Shown here: positions 56,886 through 64,000 of the stretch, piece by piece
Layout: the number at the start of each line of letters is the position of its first letter
Numbering within the stretch: position 1 is the stretch's first letter
Source: Arion vulgaris
Taxonomy: Eukaryota; Mollusca; Gastropoda; Stylommatophora; Arionidae
Assembly: GCA_020796225.1 (NCBI GenBank)
Contig: CM036767.1
Coordinates: 11,451,427 to 11,515,426, forward strand
Reading direction: 5' to 3'
Length of the DNA stretch: 64,000 nucleotides
Notes under the pieces: generated by a model
What the model was told of the DNA's origin: nothing
The model's database searches: none
Seen by the model: the letters and a program-made list of their open reading frames with translations, nothing else
Position numbers and translations under genes: made by a program

Positions 56886-57385
56886 TTGGAAAGTAAACAT
56901 CCAAAGTTAAACAAGGTTTGATGCTACGAAACTTCAGTGATGTAGTCGACATGCAGAAAAAGTAGATTACTTTGTCCTGGTATGTACATCATACAGCCAA
57001 CGGCGATATGGAAGAAGGCAAGTATACATCCATGGGCCTCCATACGTTGATACAGGGAAGGAGGGGGGAGAGGAGCGCCACCCTGGAAATATATATTTTG
57101 ATAAAACGATTGTATGTGTGTCTGCTCTCCATTTCTGTGTAGTTACTGCCAAATTAACATTTTTTTCCCATTATGTCCCTTCATGGAAAAGCTTATGTGG
57201 ACGCCCATGTATACATAAGTTTTATATACACAAAGAAGGGATTGGGGGAAGGGGGATTTATAATCAAATATGAATAGTAGCAACAATCGACGTTTCGATC
57301 ACAGGTCTTACTTTTTTGAGGTCACATACTTTAATACGGCTTGGCTGTAGGTCGCGGTGTTTCATAATGATAAATACAACAGCAG

Positions 57386-57668
57386 ATAGCCGCAGTGGCG
57401 TAGTTGTTAGTGAACTCTCTTCTTAGACTAGTTGCCCGGGTTCAAGTCCACAGTGGGTGTGGCATTTTTTCCCGACCATAACGGCTCTCAGGTCGACCCA
57501 GCCTTAATCTGGAACCAGGAAAGGCACTGGGCCGAAGTAAAACTTTAAAGGTGGCCGGTGTTATATTGATCATGTCACCAATCGTGTGCCGACGGTCAAT
57601 GAAAAATACGGGTCTAACATCGTATTACTCGCTATACATCCTGGTATAAAAGGGTTCTTTACTTCCGA
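57386..57668 (+). mobile_element. SINE-E copy
   Basis: Head GTGGCGTAGTTGTTAG and GGGTTCAAGTCC, body CTCAGGTCGACCCAGCC, end GGGTTCTTTACTT. More diverged than the copy at 23182. Confidence 0.82.
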
Positions 57669-57699
57669 AAGAATTTTATTTTTCATGTTTGTTTTGTCT

Positions 57700-57835
57700 A
57701 CGCAGGTACTAGAGCTAAGGGAAGACCAAGAAAAAGATGGATAGACAATATCAAGACTCACTACATGAACACGGATACAACACAACAAGGGCGACTCATC
57801 TGGCCCTAGAACGCAAATTAAAGCTTCCATCCCTA
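57700..57835 (+). mobile_element. LINE 3' fragment
   Basis: GTRAKGRPRKRWIDNIKTHY: the basic tail after the WxGH domain. Confidence 0.65.
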
Positions 57836-57879
57836 CGCTTAACGGCAAGAGTGGACAGTCAACTACATCTTCCACCTGG

Positions 57880-57965
57880 GAATATACAATAGCTAGACTC
57901 TGATATAACCACAAAAGGTTCGCTTTAGTTGAAGGGCTGCCTCGGTTTAAAGAGGCTTTAATCCT
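57880..57965 (+). mobile_element. Second copy of the 104-base element
   Basis: Matches 39890-39965 (TCTGATATAACC to GGCTTTAATCC) with small deletions. Confidence 0.7.
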
Positions 57966-57967
57966 AC

Positions 57968-58170
57968 GTACGCCCGTCTGCCCAGCGTGTTTGTAGAGTG
58001 TTGACTAGGGTGACTATCCCTCTGTGGCGGGTTCAATTCCGCGGATGGCAGAAAAGCCACAGATTCCAAAGATTTACGGTGTTCGTGGCACCGAACCGAA
58101 GAGTTACGATGTCCATGGCACCGAGCCGAAGAGCTGAAAAGCTCAAGTGCTTCTGGATCGGAAAAAATAA
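57968..58170 (+). mobile_element. SINE-D copy
   Basis: Plus-strand copy with small deletions in the head, ending in a short A-run. (GA)n follows at 58208-58275. Confidence 0.82.
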
Positions 58171-58231
58171 AATCCCCTACGTAACAGACAACAATACTTT
58201 AACAACAGCCGGTTGGCGCGTGAAATGATAG

Positions 58232-58274
<43 letters not shown>

Positions 58275-58279
58275 GCAGA

Positions 58280-58975
58280 CAGACAGCACACAGACAGAAA
58301 GAGAGAAACGGTGAATAGGTAAATAAATACAAAAGATTATAACTATTATTACAGCTATTATGGTTATATTTTCCCAGGCGAAGCGAGACGCGATACACCG
58401 GTAAAACTGAATGACGAAACACACCAAATGTATTGGTCGATATATGTCACGTGAGACTACTTTCACGATCATCATGGCTCCTGTGACGTGGTGACTCATT
58501 CAGGTCAGAGCAAGGTTATTCCTACTAGACGTTAGGTCACTGTGAAACTCTCATGTTGAACGAAAGTTATCTCCAACTTATCCAGTTTCTGCTTTTTGGG
58601 ACAAATAACTTTACGTGTTTCAAGGCAGTTATTTTTACCCGTCCCGTATTACTTCTGTACTACTTAGTTGGACTCGTATCAATCTCAAGTCATCCACCCA
58701 ACTTAGTTCTTTGATTTAGTTTATTTAGTTTTCCTTGCGTATGTATGTGTCCTTGAAAAAAGGCTTATAGTCGAAACGTCGGATTTTTTTTTAAGTTTAA
58801 TGATTTCATTATTAATTTTGCTCGCTTGTGTAATACCATACATACGTGTCTTTGTCATAAAACGCCAATTTATTAAATATCACCGCAGCCTCCCCTAGAT
58901 TTTGTCCAGATCTGATCTGATCCGCTCTGAGCACCTCATATTTGTCTGTTTCCGTACATCGCGTACTTAATTAGA
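58280..58975. other. Unassigned stretch
   Basis: No ORF or repeat named. 58765-58785 (TAGTCGAAACGTCGG) resembles the complement of 57290-57330, a motif seen near some retroelements; not enough to call one. Confidence 0.3.
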
Positions 58976-58979
58976 ACAC

Positions 58980-59162
58980 ATTCTGACAACCGGTAAAATC
59001 GAGGGGAGATGAGACAGAAAGACAGAGAGAGAGAACATTTAGACAGCCTGACTTCATGAGACGGAAGAGCGTCAACATCTGAGATGGTAGCAAACAACAT
59101 GGACAGAGATTTGTGGAGATCCATGATCGCCTACGCCAGCCGGCCCCTGATGATGATGATTC
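58980..59162 (+). mobile_element. LINE 3' end fragment
   Basis: Last about 180 bases of the family at 38954-39645 and 56430-56885: ends DLWRSMIAYASRP and GATGATGATGAT. Confidence 0.78.
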
Positions 59163-59689
59163 TTAATCCAACAAACGTTGTGTCAATCGTTGTTCTGTTC
59201 ATCCGTATCGAATTTTATTATTACTCCAGTCTGGATATATACTGTTGGTCCAGTCTCCTCGCTCCAGGAAGTTTGTTCTGGCACAGGCATATTTTTCCTT
59301 CAGAATGTCAGAATCGAACGCTTGTTAAAATCGGCTGTACTGAACATAAACACGCACATATTCAAGCTCAACCGTTGTAAACCCCCAGAGCAGAGTAATT
59401 ACGTTCAACTATTCAAATTACATGGTAATTACACGAATACACGAATAATTACACAAATCACAAATATTGCAAAGCAACACAGATAACATATTCTGAGAAA
59501 GCTGAGGAAACAGAGAAGACGAGGATATGAGAAACTAGAAATGGACAGGTCAGTCTGCAGTGTGCAAAGAAAGAACGGATGCTGAGATTATTGCAACTCG
59601 ATGGAGACGGACCGATGATGATGATTAAATAAACAGGTTAGGTCCTTGCCAGACAGTTCCTTCTGTGGACGTCTGATTTCAGAATCGAT

Positions 59690-60545
59690 CCAGTGTTGGA
59701 ACAGTTCGTCATTCGTGTATGTGGACGAGTCAGTCCCTCAGTGATGAGATCGGTTCTAGTCTATTCATGTATGAGATCGGTCTCATTCAGTGGAGATGAG
59801 TTCAGTTCTTCCAGTAGAGATCTGTTCAGTCATTCAGTGAGAGTAGTTTAGTCTATCCAGTGTATGTGAGTCGAGTTCATCCATCTGAGACGAGTTCAGT
59901 CACAGTGATGAACGCTAGTCATTGTGGTGAGATGAGTCTCCATCATAGTGAGTGAGTCAGTCATTTCTTTGTGAGATGCTTCTATCTCAGTTAGGAGATC
60001 AGTCGTCATTCAGTGAATGGTTCCTCAATTCAGTGGTGATAGCGTCCTCCATAGAGACGGTTCTAGTCTATCGTGTAGGATGGTCAGTCCTATCTGGAGT
60101 GACAGTTCAGTCATCTCGTGTAGGAGATAGTCCTAGTCTATTCAGAGTGAGATGTCTAGATACCTAAATTTCAGTTTTTTGGTAATATTTTGGGCCTAGT
60201 CCTATCTTTCAGCGGTGAGGTGAAAACTGCAGCCGAGAGATCAAGTGAAGATTGAGATCAGGTTCAGTCTCATCTCCAGTGTAGGAAGATCGGAGATTCA
60301 TTAGTCCACTTCAGTGGCTATGATGAGATTCAAATTCCTAGTCCTATCTCAGGTCTCTGTGGACGAGGTCTCTAGTGCGTATCTCGTGTAGATTAGAGTG
60401 AGTTCTGTCTAGTCTTTCTAGATCTCAGTGTAATGAGAGCTCTGGCGTAGTCCTTCAGTGTGGTAGAGTTCGGTGTCATCCTGTGCCGCTCAGCTGTTTG
60501 TGGGAAACGTCTGGATTTTCCAGAGATCCTATTCAGTGTAGATGA
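59690..60545 (+). repeat. Degenerate minisatellite derived from SINE-N
   Basis: Irregular units of roughly 30-45 bases around CAGTGTAGATGAGATCAGTT and CTAGTCCTATC, rich in GAG/CAG. The same words occur once in SINE-N at about 39795-39835. The right edge runs directly into SINE-N sequence at 60545. Units differ by many indels, far more than any other array here. Confidence 0.75.
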
Positions 60546-60655
60546 GATCAGTTCCTAGTCCTATCGGAGACGGACATAAAAGTCCGTCCTATGTTCAATT
60601 TGGCACGTAAAAGAAACATTGAAGTTCAAAAATCGAGAAGAGCAGGCTGGAAGGA
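60545..60655 (+). mobile_element. SINE-N body fragment
   Basis: GTCCTATCGGAGACGGACAT to CGAGAAGAGCAGGCTGG, matching 39828-40045 without the nested element. Confidence 0.7.
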
Positions 60656-60744
60656 ATGCGAGGTCACGTGGTGAAGTTGTGGTTTGATCTCCCATAATTC
60701 TTACCTGAGCCCGAAGGCCCAGTAGTTTATAGTTGGCTCTGGTT

Positions 60745-60812
60745 CAGGTCACATTCAAATCACAAAGAGTGGTTTAACAAGTGGTTGATATGGTGCGTTT
60801 GAAGAAGAAGAA
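60745..60812 (+). mobile_element. SINE-A 3' end
   Basis: AGGTCACATTCAAATCACAA core and GAAGAAGAAG tail. Confidence 0.7.
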
Positions 60813-61019
60813 GATAGAACATGTATACACTTTATTTCAATTCTGCACAATTCTATGAGTTCATGGTGATTATTTGATGAAAAGTGTTAATAATGCAGAT
60901 ATTCCTTAGCGTTGTATTTAATTTGTAACATAACATAACAGTGTTCTCACATTTTGTATCATTTTAAAAATGAATTCGTATTTATCTAACAATAGTTATC
61001 TAACAATAAGACTCTTACA

Positions 61020-61205
61020 ATCTCTATGAACACAGAGGAAAAAAGAGGAGGATGACCAAGAGGGCTCTGCGTAGAACCATCCCCAGAAGAGCTCAACGAG
61101 TAGGCTAGTAAACATCAAAGACTTAAAACAAATAGCAACGAACCGCGAGACATGGAGAGCTATGACCTCTGCTCCTATGCCACAGGCCCAAGAGGAAAGA
61201 CTAAC
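61020..61205 (+). mobile_element. LINE 3' end fragment
   Basis: Plus-strand relative of 54131-54780 (RRALRRTIPRR, then NRETWRAMTSAPMPQAQEER). Sits between copies of the 14-bp repeat. Confidence 0.75.
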
Positions 61206-61268
61206 TAACTAAGTTATCTAACAATAGTTATCTAACAATAGTTATCTAACAATAGTTATTTAACAATA
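61206..61268 (+). repeat. 14-bp tandem repeat
   Basis: TAACAATAGTTATC about 4.5 times; two more units lie at 60985-61010, left of the LINE fragment. Confidence 0.85.
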
Positions 61269-61354
61269 CTGGAGTGCGAGGGTTATGTGACGTGAGTGGT
61301 CTGATTTCCTGGATTTTCCCCGTGAGCTAAATGGTCTTATGACAATAGAGCCTG

Positions 61355-61628
61355 TGCACACACTTACATGTGACCGATATCATGTAGTTTCTTACTTAGT
61401 GCATATACTTACATGTGACCGATATCATGTAGTTTCTTACTTAGTGCATACACTTACATGTGACCGATATCATGTAGTTTCTAACTTAGTGCATACACTT
61501 ACATGTGACCGATATCATGTAGTTTCTTACTTAGTGCATACACTTACATGTGACCGATATCATGTAGTTTCTTACTTAGTGCATACACTTACATGTGACC
61601 GATATCATGTAGTTTCTTACTTAGTGAG
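61355..61628 (+). repeat. 45-bp minisatellite, 6 units
   Basis: ACTTACATGTGACCGATATC to CTTAGTGCATAC. Nearly perfect copies. Period is a multiple of three, so an open frame is expected by chance. Confidence 0.93.
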
Positions 61629-61639
61629 TTAAACGGATC

Positions 61640-61908
61640 TTATATCAAGGTCACCCGTGTATTGCCGGGGCTCGCAAGGGAGCAAAGAATAGTAACACTG
61701 CGACCTACAAGGCATGTCATAAGAGGCGACTGAGGTAGGGCCTAGAGTAGCTACCCTAGTAAATAAAAAGCATCGCAGAAATCGGATGTGCTAGCCTACT
61801 TGTAGGCGCATAACTGGTACAACATACGCTCGTTCTTATGCTCAGATCACATACAGATCACACAGAGTGGTTAACAAGTGATCGAAATGACGCGTTCGAA
61901 GAAGTTAC
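61640..61908 (+). mobile_element. SINE-A copy
   Basis: Good head: CACCCGTGTATTGCCGGGGC and GGGAGCAAAGAATAG, and full body to GAAGAAG. Confidence 0.83.
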
Positions 61909-62034
61909 TATTACTATTTCAGAACAAGTTCTTGCAGACACTATCAGCTTTAGCCGAATCACAACTTTTTGTGTGTGGAGAAAATACTAAAGTTGAAGAT
62001 CTCGAGTTTTTTCAGAAGTATATGATTATTTTAT

Positions 62035-62180
62035 TGTAGGATTATTCTCTCACAGGGGTATTCTCTCACATGGACATTCTCTCACAGGGACATTCTCTCA
62101 CAGTAGCATTCTCTCACAGGAGCATTCTCACACGTTAACCTTCTCTCACAGGAGTATTGAGTATTCTATTGCATGGGCGT
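62035..62180 (+). repeat. 16-bp tandem repeat, irregular
   Basis: ATTCTCTCACAGGGGT-like units, about 8, with third-position differences. Confidence 0.8.
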
Positions 62181-62194
62181 TCTCTCGAAAACAA

Positions 62195-62935
62195 AGAATC
62201 TGTTTTTTCACTTACATTTACAAGCATTTCAATCTCGTTATCTCTCTCTCTCTTCTCTCTCTCTCCCCCCATCAGAATTATGTCTTGCAACAAGTACACA
62301 CACCCAATTTTACACTAATTCTTGTATTCTCACCAACTCACACATTCTTTTTCTATTCACACACACACTTTCTTTATCTTCTATTTCTCTCACATCATCT
62401 TTCCATCTCAATCCCCTATACATACTTCTCTTCCTTCCTCCTCTAATCCTTCTCACTCTCTCTCTCTCTCTCTCCAAGAAGCATTCTTATTTGTAAAGTG
62501 CCAACCCCCAACTTTGTAAGGTTTTTTGGCACTAAACTCTCTTTTATAACAATGAGACCTCACTTATATTTCACCCCCTTGTTCACAACGTTACACATTC
62601 CTGACCCAGCCGAGCACTGACCGACACGCATTCCTGGGATATCATGTTCTCATTCAGCTTCAGCAATGGAAGAACAACAAAGTGAGAATATTAAAGAGGA
62701 GACGATAAGTTGATCTTGTGTTGTTCATTCAGTCTGGCATTTTGATCTGACACTAAAAACCATCTGAACCGTTTATTAGCATAGTAATATGTGTATGAAT
62801 GAAGACTTTACGAGATGAAGAAGTTGTAACAAAAGAATCTTTCTTTTTCTTTTTTTGTTTTGAGGTCCTTTTCTGCTTTTTTTTGTCGTTAGGCGTAGCA
62901 GGTTTAACTGATGATCAATTTCCGAGATAGTGCAC
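62195..62935. other. Pyrimidine-rich and unassigned stretch
   Basis: (TC)n at 62240-62270 and 62453-62474. An open stretch on the plus strand here is low-complexity Ser/Leu and not convincing. Confidence 0.35.
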
Positions 62936-62939
62936 GCTC

Positions 62940-63420
62940 GGTAGCTTAATATGCTGTGGTATTGTGGAGTTTTAAGATGGCTGTAACTCCATCAACTCAT
63001 CTTTTCTTGGTCTGCCCCTTCCTCTTGATGATTCCAATTTCAGGTTGCACGCTCTTGCAACTGGTGTATTCGGTTCATTCTGACCAAGTGGCCAAACCAT
63101 TTGAGTCTGTGTTTTTCAATGAATCTAATAGCAGGTGTTGTTCCGACTGTTCTTCTAATTTCTTCATTTCTTATATGGTCTCTTCTTGTTTTATTTACTG
63201 CTTTCTTCAAGCATCTCATTTCACATATGGTAATTTTCCTTTCTTGTTCTTTTGTCAGTGCCCATGTTTGGCACTGGTAGCACAGTGTTGGTATGAAGAT
63301 TGCATTTATAATCTGTCTTTAAGTCTCTACTGGAATTGCTGGATGTTTCAAGATTGTGGTATTATGGTAAGTTGGTATGTAATGTTGTTGGCTTGCTGCA
63401 TTCTAGAATAAGTAGGACAA
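62940..63420 (-). mobile_element. LINE 3' fragment
   Basis: Minus strand reads YQCQTWALTKEQERKI, CEMRCLKKAVNKTRRD, RNEEIRRTVG and FIEKHRLKWFGHLVRMNR. Best-preserved member of the subfamily at 1-415 and 3413-3735. Confidence 0.82.
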
Positions 63421-63591
63421 ATGTTGCGTCAATATTTCTACCAGACACTATTCAGGATAGGTCAGGAGGGTCTGTGGCCGTTCACATAAATTTTTCCAGA
63501 GGCGGAAACGAGGGGAGGGGAAGAAATAAATAAATATTTGTTGCTAGTTTACTACGTGGAAACGGAGAAGACCAGAATCAGATTGGATTTA

Positions 63592-63690
63592 TGCCCGAGT
63601 AAAGAATAGAACCACTGTTATCTGCCGCATGTCGTAAGAGACGGCTAAGGAGGTTTGGTTGAAATCGGATGCATGTGTCCACTAGGGAAT
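63592..63690 (+). mobile_element. SINE-B head fragment
   Basis: ATGCCCGAGT joined to AAAGAATAGAACCACTG (13-base head block lost) through ATCGGATGCATGTGTCC; body absent. Confidence 0.65.
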
Positions 63691-64000
63691 GCTAACACGA
63701 AACAAATGCTTGCAGAAAACGGATGCACCAGGCTGTAAGGCGCATAACATGGTGCAACGACCCCTCACAATGAGGAATGGGATAACGGATTCTACGGTCG
63801 CCAATCTGCCTCGGAGATTTAGCCACGCAGTAAGAATGTCAGACATATCATCATGAGAGTCGCCAAAACTTACTGCTGGAAGGGGTCGACACAAACGGGA
63901 AAGCAGAAATCATAGGAATTATATCCTACATAACTGCCCCCGCCCCCCACGTGTGCAGACTTGAGAAGAAAGAGGTGGCCCACTTACACTAGCGTTCAAG

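Noticed and set aside
57290..58790. Hammerhead ribozyme or Penelope-type element around GAAACGTC motifs
   Set aside because: GAAACGTC occurs twice, but I find no CTGATGA core with suitable stems and no coding domain nearby.

Overview
This is animal (metazoan) nuclear DNA from an invertebrate: AT-rich, with spliced genes, tRNA-derived SINEs, 3'-end LINE fragments, hAT-like MITEs and minisatellites. There is no bacterial gene organisation. The repeat types would suit a lophotrochozoan such as a mollusc, but the sequence alone does not prove the phylum.

The one host gene I can support is on the minus strand. Eleven coding exons between 18219 (start codon) and 518 encode about the first 413 residues of a lethal giant larvae (LLGL) homologue. 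LLGL is the WD40 polarity protein of the Scribble/Dlg/Lgl module. Every exon joins in frame at GT-AG sites. The gene continues off the left edge. Its introns are packed with SINEs and LINE 3' ends.

From 18.24 kb to the right edge I recognise no host gene. 18.2-25 kb is mostly unassigned sequence with scattered SINEs. 25.1-33.3 kb is a tandem-repeat block: a 26-bp array in two variants split by a SINE, a 48-bp array of 65 units, and a 68-bp array. 33.3-64 kb is a patchwork of truncated LINEs, nested SINEs, MITEs and more minisatellites.

SINE family names used here are local. SINE-A, SINE-B and SINE-B/H share a related head but have different tails: A and B end in (GAA)n, H in (GA)n. SINE-D, -E, -K and -N have their own tRNA-like heads. 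MITE-1 and MITE-2 have terminal inverted repeats and 8-bp target duplications.

The main theme outside the gene is that several minisatellites were seeded inside transposable elements. Units of the 39/37-bp, 53-bp and 79-bp arrays are pieces of LINE C-terminal coding sequence, and a degenerate array at 59.7-60.5 kb repeats a piece of SINE-N. In the gene, two near-identical LINE copies in opposite orientation flank exons 3 and 4, which could favour circular RNA or exon skipping. I found no defence system, CRISPR array or biosynthetic cluster.
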